Origin: Bacteroides luti
GTDB lineage: Bacteria > Bacteroidota > Bacteroidia > Bacteroidales > Bacteroidaceae
NCBI RefSeq assembly: GCF_900128905.1
Contig: NZ_FQTV01000002.1
Location: forward strand, 248,001-312,000
Direction of reading: 5' to 3'
DNA: 64,000 nucleotides
The notes under the pieces were generated by a model, which worked only from the letters and a program-made list of their open reading frames with translations, was not told the origin of the DNA and made no database searches. The position numbers and the translations under genes are program-made. Shown here piece after piece: positions 30,276-39,481 of this stretch (position 1 is the stretch's first letter; every line of letters begins with the position of its first letter).

Positions 30276-30412
30276 TTATGCAAATATCATTTCTAGCCTA
30301 TAAATAAAGATGATGTATCTCAAACTACTCTAAACTGTGAATAAATAGCTTTAACTTTAACATTTAAAGACTCAGCAGAAATATTTGTAGCTTTATTCTT
30401 AAAATTGTTGGT
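30276..30412 (-). pseudogene. Second decayed transposase C-terminal fragment
   Basis: On the minus strand the frame reads NNFKNKATNISAESLNVKVK then AIYSQFRVV followed by a stop. This aligns with NYFENRSANAAAESFNAKLK and AFRASFRGV of the neighbouring fragment. A frameshift leads to a final IFA-stop. It is an older, more decayed copy of the same transposase type. Confidence 0.65.
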
Positions 30413-30438
30413 TATGATTTAGTTTTAAAAAGAAAAAG

Positions 30439-30612
30439 ATGGATGATTATGAAATAGAAGAATGGAATGATTGGCACAAAGATTTAAATAATTGGGAAAA
30501 AAATCAAGATGAGCTAGAATTGATTACTTCAGAACTATCTCACGAAGAATATTGGAATCCTGTGCCTGATTGGTTGCAGGAATGGAAAGATTGGTATAAA
30601 AAGTCTGATTAA
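30439..30612 (+). CDS. Small Trp-rich acidic protein
   Basis: 57 residues, not recognised. It starts MDDYEIEEWNDWHKDLNNW and ends WLQEWKDWYKKSD. It has eight Trp residues and many Asp/Glu, with spaced W-x(2)-W patterns and no signal or membrane segment. An A/G-rich ribosome-binding region precedes the ATG. It sits between the IS remnants and xpt and could be a true small gene or chance; the amino-acid bias suggests a real, possibly helical peptide. Confidence 0.45.
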   Translation: MDDYEIEEWNDWHKDLNNWEKNQDELELITSELSHEEYWNPVPDWLQEWKDWYKKSD

Positions 30613-30660
30613 TTTCCATTCCTGAAGGAATCTATATAGTGAATGATAAACTCAGTTCAG

Positions 30661-31230
30661 CTATTCTTTAATTTTGATGTTTCTATTTGATAAGCTTTCA
30701 ATAATGGCGAGTGATTCTACTTTTATTCCTTTTGATTCGAGCAATAAACGTCCATTTTGAAATTCTTTTTCGATGATAAACCCCATACCAACCATATTTG
30801 CTCCTGCCTGTTCTACTAAATCAAGAATGCCGGATGCTGCATTTCCATAAGCTAAAAAGTCGTCAATGAAGAGTATATTGTCGTCCGGACCTATAAATTC
30901 AGTACTTATAACTATTTCGTAGTCGCGATCTTTTGTGAAAGAATGTACTGTTGTAGATAAATAGTTCTTCATTGTATTTGGCCGTTTTTTCTTGGCAAAT
31001 ATAACCGGCAAGTCCATAAGGAACCCTGTCATAATAGCTGGAGCAATACCGCTGGCCTCGATAGTTATAATCTTATTTACCTTAGTATTGGCAAAGCGAC
31101 GTACAAATTCAATCCCAATAGCTTTCATTAGCGTTGGGTCCATTTGGTGATTAATAAAACTATCAACTTTCAAGATTCCGCCTTCGAAGCATTTTCCATC
31201 TTGAAGTATCTTTTCTTTTAACAGTTTCAT
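30661..31230 (-). CDS. xpt: Xanthine phosphoribosyltransferase
   Basis: 189 residues. The PRPP-binding motif [17 protein letters not shown] and the N-terminal [20 protein letters not shown] match the Xpt/PurR-type phosphoribosyltransferase. It makes XMP from xanthine and PRPP in purine salvage. It follows paaK by 11 bp and is the last gene of the iorA-iorB-paaK-xpt run. No purine riboswitch (as in Firmicutes xpt) was noticed. Confidence 0.95.
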   Translation of the reverse strand: MKLLKEKILQDGKCFEGGILKVDSFINHQMDPTLMKAIGIEFVRRFANTKVNKIITIEASGIAPAIMTGFLMDLPVIFAKKKRPNTMKNYLSTTVHSFTKDRDYEIVISTEFIGPDDNILFIDDFLAYGNAASGILDLVEQAGANMVGMGFIIEKEFQNGRLLLESKGIKVESLAIIESLSNRNIKIKE

Positions 31231-31241
31231 GACCTTGATAA

Positions 31242-32543
31242 TTATCGGTTATTCCTCAGATCTTTTACCCGTACTGCTTTGCCTTCACTTTGAGGTAGTG
31301 ATCCTTTATTTACTAATTTCAGTTTTGGAGTAAGCAATATTTCATCTTTTAATTGACGTGTTATTTCCTTTGCCAGGCCTTGCAGCTCAACATAGTTGTC
31401 GGTTGAAAGATCGCCTAGTTCTACTTCAACAATCATCTCGTCCTGATTGTTCTTAGTTTCTAATGTAATCAGATAATTACTGCCTAACTGAGGGAACTGA
31501 ACCAGAATTTTTTCAATCTGCATTGGGAATATATTCACTCCTTTAATAATGAACATATCATCGCTTCTGCCTTTTATTCTGTCAATTCGGATATGAGTGC
31601 GACCGCATGGACATTTACCCGGTAATATACGTGTTAAGTCGCGAGTGCGGTAGCGGATAAGAGGCATTTGCTCACGATCAAGAGTAGTAAGAACAAGTTC
31701 GCCTATTTCACCCTCCGGAACATGCTCACCAGTTTCCGGATCTATTATTTCAACTAAATAACAATCTTCCCAGAAGTGCATTCCGTTTTGTTCCTTGCAT
31801 TCGAAAGCCACACCGGGGCCATTCATCTCTGTCATGCCAAAACAGTTGTATGCTTTAACGCCCAGAAGTTTTTCTATCTTTCTTCGCTGCTCGTTTGTAT
31901 GCGGTTCGGCGCCAATTACCAGCGTTTTAAGTTTTGTGCTTTTGGGATCAATACCTTCTTCCTGGAATACTTCAGCCAGACGGATGGCATAACTTGGAAT
32001 AGCATGAAGGGCTGTTGTTCCAAAATCTTTTATAAATTTGATTTGTCGCTTACTGTTTCCCGCTGCTGCAGGAACAGTAAGCGCACCAAGTTTTTCTGCG
32101 CCATACTGAAAACCTAGTCCTCCTGTAAACATTCCATAGCCAGAACTATTCTGAAAAACATCAGTCTTTCTCAGTCCAACCATGTATAAACAGCGAGCAA
32201 CCAGGTTTGCCCATGAATCAAGATCGTGTTGTGAGTGTACAATTACGGTAGGATTACCGGTTGTACCGCTGGAAGAATGGACTCTTACTGCATTGCTCAT
32301 ATCTCCTGCTACTAACCCGAAAGGATAGTTTTTGCGCATATCTGCTTTTGTGGTGAAAGGAATCTTTTTGATATCTTCCAATGACTGTATAGAATCTGCG
32401 TTTATGCCGTGTTGAGTGAAAACGTTTTTATAGTAAGGTGCGTTAGAAGCGATATTTATTGTTTTTCTTAGTCTTTGAAGCTGAAGTTCGTTCAACTTCT
32501 CTCTACTCATCGTTTCTATATCTTCTTCCCAATATTGATTCAT
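31242..32543 (-). CDS. paaK: Phenylacetate-CoA ligase family protein
   Basis: 433 residues, adenylate-forming enzyme. P-loop-like motif [14 protein letters not shown], family motifs [14 protein letters not shown] and [10 protein letters not shown], and the C-terminal ACS-type domain ([21 protein letters not shown]). A CPCGRTH site is also seen. It activates phenylacetate or an aryl acetate to the CoA thioester in the cytosol. It lies directly downstream of iorAB, which yields aryl-acetyl-CoA from arylpyruvates, so together they may use the ligase reaction in reverse to make ATP, as in some anaerobes and archaea. Confidence 0.92.
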   Translation of the reverse strand: MNQYWEEDIETMSREKLNELQLQRLRKTINIASNAPYYKNVFTQHGINADSIQSLEDIKKIPFTTKADMRKNYPFGLVAGDMSNAVRVHSSSGTTGNPTVIVHSQHDLDSWANLVARCLYMVGLRKTDVFQNSSGYGMFTGGLGFQYGAEKLGALTVPAAAGNSKRQIKFIKDFGTTALHAIPSYAIRLAEVFQEEGIDPKSTKLKTLVIGAEPHTNEQRRKIEKLLGVKAYNCFGMTEMNGPGVAFECKEQNGMHFWEDCYLVEIIDPETGEHVPEGEIGELVLTTLDREQMPLIRYRTRDLTRILPGKCPCGRTHIRIDRIKGRSDDMFIIKGVNIFPMQIEKILVQFPQLGSNYLITLETKNNQDEMIVEVELGDLSTDNYVELQGLAKEITRQLKDEILLTPKLKLVNKGSLPQSEGKAVRVKDLRNNR

Positions 32544-32584
32544 GGTTTGAATAAATTAGTAAGGCGTTCTGTCTTTTTGTGGTT

Positions 32585-33166
32585 TTACATCATTTTTTCA
32601 GCAATCTCTTTTCCGGCAGCTAAAGCTTTAAGATTCATTTCTACGATAGCTTCTCCTTTTCTTTCGAAGATATCGCGGATACTTTCTTGAATCTTACTAT
32701 ATTCAATTCCCAGGAAAGGAATTGTAGCGCCAAGTAATACTATGTTTGATACACGGGGAGAGCCTAACTCTTTTGCAACCTTATCTACATCCAGAATTAT
32801 CTTGTGAGGTAGTTTATTAATCTCATTCATTATATCAGCTTCTGCCGGATAATTTGGGATATTGATAAACGGAACTTCATTAGTTACCAACCAGCCATCA
32901 TTACTAAGGTAGGGGAGGTAGCGCAAGCTTTCCATTGGCTCGAGTGAGATAATCAAGTCGCACTTGCCTGTTGGTATTAAATCTGAAGCAATTGGCTTAT
33001 CGCTTATACGAAGATTAGATTGCACATCGCCTCCTCTTTGGCTCATTCCGTGAACTTCTGCCTGCTTCATGTAAAGTCCTTCTTTTAAGGCTGCCTCACC
33101 AATTACGGTAGCGATGGAAAGAATTCCCTGACCGCCTACACCTGATAAAATTATATCTTTTTTCAT
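32585..33166 (-). CDS. iorB: Indolepyruvate:ferredoxin oxidoreductase, beta subunit
   Basis: 193 residues of the 2-oxoacid:ferredoxin oxidoreductase gamma-type domain, beginning with the motif SGVGGQGILSIATVIGEAA. It pairs with IorA. The ATG overlaps the iorA stop by 4 bp (33163-33166). The heterodimer oxidises indolepyruvate and related arylpyruvates to aryl-acetyl-CoA, reducing ferredoxin. Confidence 0.95.
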   Translation of the reverse strand: MKKDIILSGVGGQGILSIATVIGEAALKEGLYMKQAEVHGMSQRGGDVQSNLRISDKPIASDLIPTGKCDLIISLEPMESLRYLPYLSNDGWLVTNEVPFINIPNYPAEADIMNEINKLPHKIILDVDKVAKELGSPRVSNIVLLGATIPFLGIEYSKIQESIRDIFERKGEAIVEMNLKALAAGKEIAEKMM

Positions 33167-34761
33167 TTTTTGCTACTTCTTTTCTTTCTTGCTAATGTTT
33201 GTACACACTCTCTGCGAGGAATAATAACCGATACACCACGATATTCAATCTCTTCGCGGATAATTTGTTCCATTTCCTCATAATTCTTCTTTAAAGGAAC
33301 AACTACACGAAGATGTGCAGGATCAACTCCAAGTCCGAGACAGATAGCTTCAATCTTTCCGGTACCGGCCGAATCTTGTCCACCAGTCATGGCTGTTGTT
33401 TCATTATCGGAGATTATGATGGTTACACTGGCATTTTCGTTTATGCAATCAAGTAAACCTGTCATTCCTGAGTGAGTAAATGTAGAATCACCAATAACAG
33501 CTACCGAAGGGAATAAGCCTGCATCTGCAGCACCTTTAGCCATGGTGATGGAAGCTCCCATATCCACGCAAGAGTGAATAGCGTTGAATGGTGCACCGGC
33601 GCCTAAAGTATAGCAACCAATATCACTGAATACTTTATGTGCAGGGTAATCTGCTTTTAATACTGCTGTTAAAATAGTATACATATCGCGGTGGCCGCAA
33701 CCTTCGCAAAGAGCTGGCGGACGCATTTCAACTACGTTTGGAGTAACGAATGTAGATTTGTTTTCTTTGCCTACAGCTTTGGCTACGCTATCAGGATTTA
33801 ATTCTCCATCGCGTGAAAGAGTTCCGTCTAAGCGTCCTTTAACTTTAACTGCATTTCCAAGGTAACCGCCGATGAGTCTTTCAACAAATGGCTGTCCGTC
33901 TTCCAATACCAGAATTTCATCGCATTCAGAAATCAGTTGGGTTAATTGCTTTTTAGGAAGTGGGTATTGACCAATTTTCAATACCGGATATTCGCATCCA
34001 TCAGGATAGTTTTCCATTAGGTAATTGAATCCGATACCGCACGCCACGATACCTAACTTTTTGTTAGGACCGTCAATATACTTATTATAAGGAGATTCTT
34101 CTGATGCTTTAACAAAGTCTTCTTGTTTGGCAATTAATCCTTTGTAGCGGCGGCGAGCGTTTCCCGGAAGGAGAATGAATTGTTTCGGATCATCACTGAA
34201 AGACATTTCATTTTGTTGTTTTAAAGCTTTAGTTTCAACGCCCGAACGAGAGTGAGCCAATCGGGTAACCATTCTCAGAAGAATTGGTTCGCCTATTTGT
34301 TCAGAGAACTCGAATCCGCTGTAAACCATGTCATAAGTTTCCTGCTGATTGGAAGGCTCTAGCATAGGGATTAATGAAAAGTCGCCATAGAAACGGCTGT
34401 CTTGTTCATTTTGTGAAGAGTGCATGCTGGGATCGTCGGCAGCAACAACCAGTAGTCCTCCGTTAACTCCCGTCATGGCAGAATTGATAAAGCAATCTGC
34501 TGCTACGTTCATACCAACGTGCTTCATGCATACCAAAGCACGTTTGCCGGAAAAGGACATTCCCAAAGCGGTTTCCATAGCCGTTTTTTCGTTTGTACTC
34601 CAACGGCTATGGATATTTCTTTCTTTCGCCAGCGGCGATTGCTGAATGTATTCTGTTATTTCAGTAGAAGGTGTGCCCGGATAGGCATAAACGCCGGAAA
34701 GTCCGGCGTCAATAGCTGCTTGCGCAATGGCTTCATCGCCCAATAAGAGTTGTTTGCTCAT
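33163..34761 (-). CDS. iorA: Indolepyruvate:ferredoxin oxidoreductase, alpha subunit
   Basis: 532 residues. The N-terminal pyrimidine-binding domain (GDEAIAQAAIDAGLSGVYAY) is followed by the TPP-binding C-terminal domain with CEGCGHRD, SDIGCYTLG and GDSTFTHSGMTGL. The usual C-terminal ferredoxin-like CxxCxxC cluster is not obvious at the end (...RRECVQTLARKKRSSKK), so electrons may leave via a separate route; longer IorA proteins carry such clusters. A palindrome overlaps its predicted transcript start. Confidence 0.95.
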   Translation of the reverse strand: MSKQLLLGDEAIAQAAIDAGLSGVYAYPGTPSTEITEYIQQSPLAKERNIHSRWSTNEKTAMETALGMSFSGKRALVCMKHVGMNVAADCFINSAMTGVNGGLLVVAADDPSMHSSQNEQDSRFYGDFSLIPMLEPSNQQETYDMVYSGFEFSEQIGEPILLRMVTRLAHSRSGVETKALKQQNEMSFSDDPKQFILLPGNARRRYKGLIAKQEDFVKASEESPYNKYIDGPNKKLGIVACGIGFNYLMENYPDGCEYPVLKIGQYPLPKKQLTQLISECDEILVLEDGQPFVERLIGGYLGNAVKVKGRLDGTLSRDGELNPDSVAKAVGKENKSTFVTPNVVEMRPPALCEGCGHRDMYTILTAVLKADYPAHKVFSDIGCYTLGAGAPFNAIHSCVDMGASITMAKGAADAGLFPSVAVIGDSTFTHSGMTGLLDCINENASVTIIISDNETTAMTGGQDSAGTGKIEAICLGLGVDPAHLRVVVPLKKNYEEMEQIIREEIEYRGVSVIIPRRECVQTLARKKRSSKK

Positions 34762-34790
34762 ATCTTTGTATCTTAAATGTGTTTTTAGCG

Positions 34791-34816
34791 TTAGTTAATA
34801 ACTAAAAACAAAGATA
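34791..34816 (-). promoter_or_regulatory. iorA promoter with overlapping palindrome
   Basis: Minus-strand -7 box TAtcTTTG at 34809-34816. The palindrome TTAGTTA-A-TAACTAA (34791-34805) covers the predicted start site, as expected for a repressor operator. Confidence 0.5.
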
Positions 34817-34847
34817 GGCAATAAAGCGCTAAATTAATAGTAAATAT

Positions 34848-35882
34848 TTAGAAAATCTTCCGTTTATTTAGCTCTTCCTGATATTTTCTGGCATTAGCCT
34901 GATGCTCTTCCCAGGTTGCTGCAAAGTTGTGAGTACCCGAAAAATCTTCCTTTGCGCACATATATACAAAGTTATGTTTTGTATAATTTAGTACCGCATC
35001 AATCCCTTTAATAGAAGGAATACGTATAGGGCCCGGAGGTAGTCCTTCGAACTTATAAGTATTGTATGGAGAAGTTGAGCGAAGGTGCGTACCTGTGACT
35101 CTTTTAATGGTAAAATCCTGCACGGCAAACTTAACCGTTGGATCTGCCTGAAGTTTCATCCCTTTATGAAGGCGGTTGATGTAAAGACCGGCAACCATTG
35201 GTTTTTCTTCATTATTGTTAGTTTCTTCTTCTACGATAGAAGCAATGGTAGTAACTTCGGCCGGAGTATAACCAATTGATTTAGCTTTAGCAAGGCGGTC
35301 GCTTGTCCAGAATAGGTTATACTCTTTCTTCATTCTTTTGAAAAGATCGGCAGTAGAAATGTTCCAGTAAAGCTCGTAAGTATTTGGAATGAAAATACTA
35401 ACAATATTTTCCTTCTTGAAGCCTAATTTAGAACAAAAAGTAGAGTCGTTCAATCGGGTAGCTACTTCTGCAGAGTCTATCATCAGTTGGTTTCCAATTT
35501 TTTTTGCCAACTGTCCGCTTGTGCGAACATCGTTGATTGAGAACTCCAAAGGAGCTTGCTGACCTCTGGTTAAACGGCGAAATACCGGATAATTACCGTC
35601 TCCCGGTTTTATTGCATATCGTCCGGTATGAATACTTTTGGCATCATCTAGGTTATTCATCAACCATCGGAATGTTTTCATACCGCGGGGCATACCAGCC
35701 TGCTCTACTTTAACCATGATTGAATCGGCGGTGTCGTCACGGTCAATATACACGTATGCTTTTTTATCTGTTTGGAATTCTGCCGCAAAAAAAGTAAAGT
35801 AAACAAATATTGCAGCAATTAAAGCGATGGCGCCAATGCTGATTGCAGCGATGACCCATTTATTCTGTTTTTTAAAGTCCAT
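34848..35882 (-). CDS. mltG: Endolytic murein transglycosylase MltG
   Basis: 344 residues. One N-terminal membrane helix (about 9-32), then the YceG-like domain with the catalytic-Glu segment IASIVEEETNNNEEKP, YINRLHKGMKLQADPT and SPYNTYKFEGLPPGPI. It cleaves nascent peptidoglycan at the inner membrane and can set glycan length. A -7 box TAtcTTTG (35919-35926, minus) lies 37 bp before the ATG, and array E lies further upstream. iorA is the next gene downstream on the same strand with its own promoter. Confidence 0.95.
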   Translation of the reverse strand: MDFKKQNKWVIAAISIGAIALIAAIFVYFTFFAAEFQTDKKAYVYIDRDDTADSIMVKVEQAGMPRGMKTFRWLMNNLDDAKSIHTGRYAIKPGDGNYPVFRRLTRGQQAPLEFSINDVRTSGQLAKKIGNQLMIDSAEVATRLNDSTFCSKLGFKKENIVSIFIPNTYELYWNISTADLFKRMKKEYNLFWTSDRLAKAKSIGYTPAEVTTIASIVEEETNNNEEKPMVAGLYINRLHKGMKLQADPTVKFAVQDFTIKRVTGTHLRSTSPYNTYKFEGLPPGPIRIPSIKGIDAVLNYTKHNFVYMCAKEDFSGTHNFAATWEEHQANARKYQEELNKRKIF

Positions 35883-35918
35883 AGTGGGGTGTGAATGCTT
35901 AATTGTTTAATTTCGCCG

Positions 35919-35926
35919 CAAAGATA
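35919..35926 (-). promoter_or_regulatory. -7 box for mltG
   Basis: TAtcTTTG on the minus strand, predicted start near 35913. Confidence 0.6.
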
Positions 35927-35981
35927 GTTATTAATCTTTTACGTTATACCTAAGCATATCTAATTATTTTAGTTTATGTAT

Positions 35982-36069
35982 AGCAGTAAGCTTTTTATTA
36001 GAAAGGTGTACACCTATTAAGAAGAAAGTCTACACTATAAATAACTAAAGTGTAGACCTTTTAGAAAAT
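35982..36069. repeat. Array E: four 22-bp tandem units, AGGTGTACACCT core class
   Basis: Units start at 35982, 36004, 36026 and 36048. Cores are AGCAGTAAGCTT (diverged), AGGTGTACACCT (perfect palindrome), AAGTCTACACTA and AAGTGTAGACCT. GTCTACACT of the third unit pairs perfectly with AGTGTAGAC of the fourth (36028-36036/36049-36057) and may act as a terminator for the nuclease gene, whose stop is 15 bp away. The core class is the same as in array D at 43010. Confidence 0.85.
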
Positions 36070-36084
36070 GTTACTTGAATAAAT

Positions 36085-36951
36085 TTATAAGTTCCAGCCG
36101 TATGTTGAGTTAGAACTCTCTATACTATTCTCAACATCATCGGGCAATGCAGAAAAGAAATCCAGACCAGTGATTTTTTCCACCCTGTCAACAGAAACCG
36201 CATAACTGCTAAGCGGTAATTCTTCCTTTTCATTCTTCATAATAAAGCCAATAGCTCTCGGTTTCTTGAGAAAAGGAGCCAGAATAACTTTGAAGAATCT
36301 TTGTGGAACGGCAACTCGTGCATTGCCAATTGTGTTGTATCCCTTGTCTACAATAGGTCCGCAAACAATTACAATGGCACTGTCTTGCTGTGCCCAGTCG
36401 CGCACTTTTTCTTCCAGCGTTTTCCAGCGTCCGGCATTCAGAGAATGTTTTTGCGGACACATGTTGCTATAATAAAAACATTCCTTCATTGCAGTTGAGT
36501 TCCACTTCATATCTGCCGCCGGAGCCATGTGCCCGCGATCATATCCCGAACGTTTATAATCTTCGTTCGACGGACAAACTCCTTTAACTTTAGGGTCAAT
36601 TACGAATTTATCCGAACGATCCAGCTTTCCTTCTGTTTCATCGCGGGTTAATTCATAAGAAACCCAGTTGGGAATGCGCCACTCCGGATTGTATGACACG
36701 GTATATCCTGCGTGAGTGATGATTTGTTCGGGTCGCTTAGTTGTTGATTCCGGAATTTCAAGGTCACCGAAAGTTTCTTCTTTCTCGGGCAGCATAATTT
36801 CTTCCGTCTCATATTTTACATTATTTGCGGCATGTAATATCGGACTACGGAAGTGTTCGTAAACAAATATAGAGACTAAAGATATAGCAATTGCTAAAAA
36901 TATAAATCTCAGTCTGTTGTTTTGTCTGTTCTTTTTCTTTCTTTTTGCCAT
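36085..36951 (-). CDS. DNA/RNA non-specific endonuclease (NUC family)
   Basis: 288 residues. A basic N-terminus and one membrane helix (about 11-27) make it a signal-anchored or secreted protein. The nuclease domain carries [10 protein letters not shown] with the catalytic His and the downstream Asn-containing [14 protein letters not shown]. Family members cut DNA and RNA with Mg2+ in the periplasm or outside. The gene is divergent from the nucleotide-sugar dehydrogenase. Confidence 0.92.
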   Translation of the reverse strand: MAKRKKKNRQNNRLRFIFLAIAISLVSIFVYEHFRSPILHAANNVKYETEEIMLPEKEETFGDLEIPESTTKRPEQIITHAGYTVSYNPEWRIPNWVSYELTRDETEGKLDRSDKFVIDPKVKGVCPSNEDYKRSGYDRGHMAPAADMKWNSTAMKECFYYSNMCPQKHSLNAGRWKTLEEKVRDWAQQDSAIVIVCGPIVDKGYNTIGNARVAVPQRFFKVILAPFLKKPRAIGFIMKNEKEELPLSSYAVSVDRVEKITGLDFFSALPDDVENSIESSNSTYGWNL

Positions 36952-37052
36952 GTTCTTTTTTTATTCTTTTAGCGACTGCAAACATACTAAGTTTTTTTCT
37001 TTTGCGTTATCTATTCAATGTTTTTATCATTTTAAATACATACATTTGTTAT

Positions 37053-38336
37053 ATGGAAAAAGCACGAATAGCAGTTATCGGACTTGGGTATGTTGGCTTG
37101 CCACTGGCCCGTCTTTTTGCAACAAAATATCCGGTTATCGGATTCGATATAAATGCCGATCGCATTAAAGAACTTAATAATGGAAAAGACTCTACGCTCG
37201 AAGTAACAGATGGGCTCTTGCAATCGGTTTTAAAAAGTAATCCTCTCTCTGAAGCCGGATTGTTTTGTACTGCCGATGCCGAATTTCTTGCCGATTGTAC
37301 CTATTATATAGTAACTGTTCCTACGCCGGTTGATAAAACCAATCGTCCAAATCTCGATCCGTTGCTTTCTGCAAGCCAAACAGTGGGTAAGTTTATATCA
37401 AAAAACGACATTGTAATCTACGAGTCTACTGTATCGCCGGGAATTACCGAAGATGTTTGCATCCCCATTGTAGAAAAGTTTTCGGGGCTTACCTTAAACA
37501 AAGATTTCTTTGCCGGCTATTCTCCCGAACGAATCAATCCGGGTGACAAACTACACACGGTGGAAACCATATTGAAGATCACATCCGGCTCAACTCCCGA
37601 GGCAGCCCAGCGAGTTGATGAGCTTTATCGCTCAGTAATTACCGCCGGAACTTATCTGGCTCCATCAATCAGGGTAGCCGAAGCCGCAAAGGTTATAGAA
37701 AATACCCAACGCGATATTAATATTGCCTTCATTAACGAGCTGGCAAAGATATTTAACAGGATGGGGATAGATACCCGCAGTGTACTTCAGGCGGCTGCCA
37801 CGAAATGGAATTTCCTTCCGTTTTATCCGGGATTGGTGGGCGGACACTGTATTGGTGTTGATCCCTATTATCTGGCACAACGGGCAAAAGAATATGGCTT
37901 TCGTCCGGAAATAATTCTTTCGGGAAGACGAATGAATGACGGGATGGGAGAGTATGTTGCTCAGGAAGTAGTTCGTTGCATGATAAAGAATGAAATACTC
38001 ATTAAAAACAGCCGTGTGCTGATTCTAGGAATTACCTTTAAAGAAAACTGCCCCGATGTGCGCAATACAAAAGTTATAGATGTAATTCATGAACTTCAGA
38101 ATTATGATATAAACGTATCAGTTTATGATCCTATAGCTTCTCCTGTTGATGTAAAAAGTGAATATGGAATAGATATAAAGTCGGCTCTTCCCTCAGAAAA
38201 ATATGATGCCGTTATAGCTGCTGTGGCTCATAAAGAATTTATCTCCCTGAATATTCGATCGTTAGTTAAAACAAACGGCGTGATATACGATGTAAAGGGA
38301 ATTTATCCCTTGGAATATGTTGATGCCCGACTTTGA
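37053..38336 (+). CDS. Nucleotide-sugar dehydrogenase (UDP-HexNAc type)
   Basis: 427 residues from the ATG at 37053; a longer in-frame start at 36945 overlaps the divergent nuclease gene and adds a non-family leader. NAD-binding [10 protein letters not shown] at the N-terminus, TVPTPVD, the [10 protein letters not shown] motif and the catalytic-Cys motif [12 protein letters not shown]. Most like UDP-N-acetyl-mannosamine/galactosamine dehydrogenases (WbpO/TviB-like) that make uronic acids for surface polysaccharides. wecB at 58805 could supply UDP-ManNAc but is distant. A TAcaTTTG box lies at 37041-37048, so the leader would be very short. Confidence 0.92.
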   Translation: MEKARIAVIGLGYVGLPLARLFATKYPVIGFDINADRIKELNNGKDSTLEVTDGLLQSVLKSNPLSEAGLFCTADAEFLADCTYYIVTVPTPVDKTNRPNLDPLLSASQTVGKFISKNDIVIYESTVSPGITEDVCIPIVEKFSGLTLNKDFFAGYSPERINPGDKLHTVETILKITSGSTPEAAQRVDELYRSVITAGTYLAPSIRVAEAAKVIENTQRDINIAFINELAKIFNRMGIDTRSVLQAAATKWNFLPFYPGLVGGHCIGVDPYYLAQRAKEYGFRPEIILSGRRMNDGMGEYVAQEVVRCMIKNEILIKNSRVLILGITFKENCPDVRNTKVIDVIHELQNYDINVSVYDPIASPVDVKSEYGIDIKSALPSEKYDAVIAAVAHKEFISLNIRSLVKTNGVIYDVKGIYPLEYVDARL

Positions 38337-38414
38337 TTTTTAGAAAAAAATACTAAAAAACTCTTTTTTATATTGGAATAATGGTGTAAGTTTGCACGTC
38401 ATAAGCCGAAAAAT

Positions 38415-38487
38415 GCCGCCATAGCTCAGTTGGTAGAGCGTTTCACTCGTAATGAAAAGGTCCTCGGTTCAAGTCCGGGTTGCGGCT
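38415..38487 (+). tRNA. tRNA-Thr (CGT)
   Basis: Cloverleaf from GCCGCCA to TTGCGGC plus discriminator T. The anticodon CGT is at 38448-38450, giving Thr for ACG codons. CCA is not encoded. The acceptor stem has one C-U mismatch at the same place as in tRNA-His. A TAagTTTG box lies at 38387-38394. Confidence 0.93.
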
Positions 38488-38515
38488 CATTTTTAAATAA
38501 ATGGTTTAATTATAT

Positions 38516-38548
38516 AAGAAGCTTTGCTTATTCAGTGAAGCTTCTTTT
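38516..38548 (+). terminator. Terminator after tRNA-Thr
   Basis: 9-bp stem AAGAAGCTT/AAGCTTCTT with a 13-base loop and a short T run. Confidence 0.7.
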
Positions 38549-38760
38549 GTTTATACACTTCATTTTTGCTTTTCCAAATGTATACATCCGGTTTTAGTCT
38601 TTAGATATTATTTTAATGAAAATGTATCAGTGGTTTAGATAATTTCTTTCTCGATAAATAATTCTACTCTTTTTTTGATTGAAATAAATTTATTTTGATT
38701 AATATTGAACTCATTTCTATTTGGTTTGTTTTATTATGATATAAAAAAGGAGATGTAAAT

Positions 38761-39261
38761 ATGGCAAATGTAACATTTAAAGGGCAACCTATCAGATTGT
38801 TTGGGGAGTTAATTCAGATTAATGATTATGCTCCTAATTTTCACTTGGTAAGAAATGATTTAAGTGATTATTATCTTGATTACGCAAAAGGGAAAAATGT
38901 TGTTTTAAATATATTTCCTAGTCTGGATACAAGCGTTTGTGCTACATCGGTAAGACACTTTAATAAGATTGCTGCTCAATTACCAAATACAGTTGTGTTA
39001 GCCATCTCTAAAGATTTGCCGTTTGCTCAGGGACGCTTTTGTACAACGGAAGGAATTGATAATGTAATTGCATTATCAGATTTTCGTTCGCCTGAATTTG
39101 CTACAGAATATGGTTTGCTAATTGAAGATGGTCCGTTAAGAGGACTGTTGGCAAGAGCTGTTGTTGTTATCAATCCCGATGGTAAGGTTATTTACACAGA
39201 AATAGTAACTGAAATAACAACAGAACCTAATTATAATGCTGTAATTGAATTGCTAAAATAG
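38761..39261 (+). CDS. tpx: Thiol peroxidase
   Basis: 166 residues. Peroxiredoxin fold with the peroxidatic Cys in LDTSVCATS and the resolving Cys in GRFCTTEGI, the Tpx pattern. It reduces H2O2 and alkyl peroxides with thioredoxin. An AGGAG-like site (aaaaaggagatg) precedes the ATG, unusually Shine-Dalgarno-like for this window. Monocistronic; no OxyR-type site was identified. Confidence 0.95.
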   Translation: MANVTFKGQPIRLFGELIQINDYAPNFHLVRNDLSDYYLDYAKGKNVVLNIFPSLDTSVCATSVRHFNKIAAQLPNTVVLAISKDLPFAQGRFCTTEGIDNVIALSDFRSPEFATEYGLLIEDGPLRGLLARAVVVINPDGKVIYTEIVTEITTEPNYNAVIELLK

Positions 39262-39339
39262 ACTTACTCTAGAAGAAAATTGTCTGCTTTAAAATAGAAA
39301 ATAAGAAAGTCTCACTGTAATTCAAGTTTCAACTATAAA

Positions 39340-39395
39340 AATTCCCCTTGTATTAGCTTATTCTATTAATGAACAAAACTAATATAAGGGGAATT
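39340..39395. terminator. Terminator between tpx and the TPR gene
   Basis: Long inverted repeat AATTCCCCTT...AAGGGGAATT (39340-39349/39386-39395) with ATTAG/CTAAT pairing inside, between convergent genes. Confidence 0.7.
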
Positions 39396-39481
39396 CTTTA
39401 TAAAGAAGTTTCAATTGATGAGATTTTCAATTTTGAATTTCTATTTCGATAATAAACTCTTTTTATGCAAATAACTTTTCT

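Larger units (their letters stand above)
29573..30412. mobile_element. Cluster of decayed ISAon1-type insertion-sequence remnants
   Basis: Two direct copies of an IS end (ggggatcagtccataa at 29572 and agggatcagtccataa at 29804), two C-terminal transposase fragments on the minus strand (29618-29803, 30276-30412) and one N-terminal-like fragment on the plus strand (30119-30250). Pieces of at least two elements appear stacked. None is intact. Confidence 0.7.

Noticed and set aside
37041-37048. Leaderless transcript for the nucleotide-sugar dehydrogenase
   Set aside because: The TAcaTTTG box is only 5 bp before the ATG, but no -33 is clear, so the true start is uncertain.
36945-37052. Longer start for the nucleotide-sugar dehydrogenase
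   Set aside because: It would overlap the divergent nuclease gene and add a hydrophobic leader unlike the cytosolic family.
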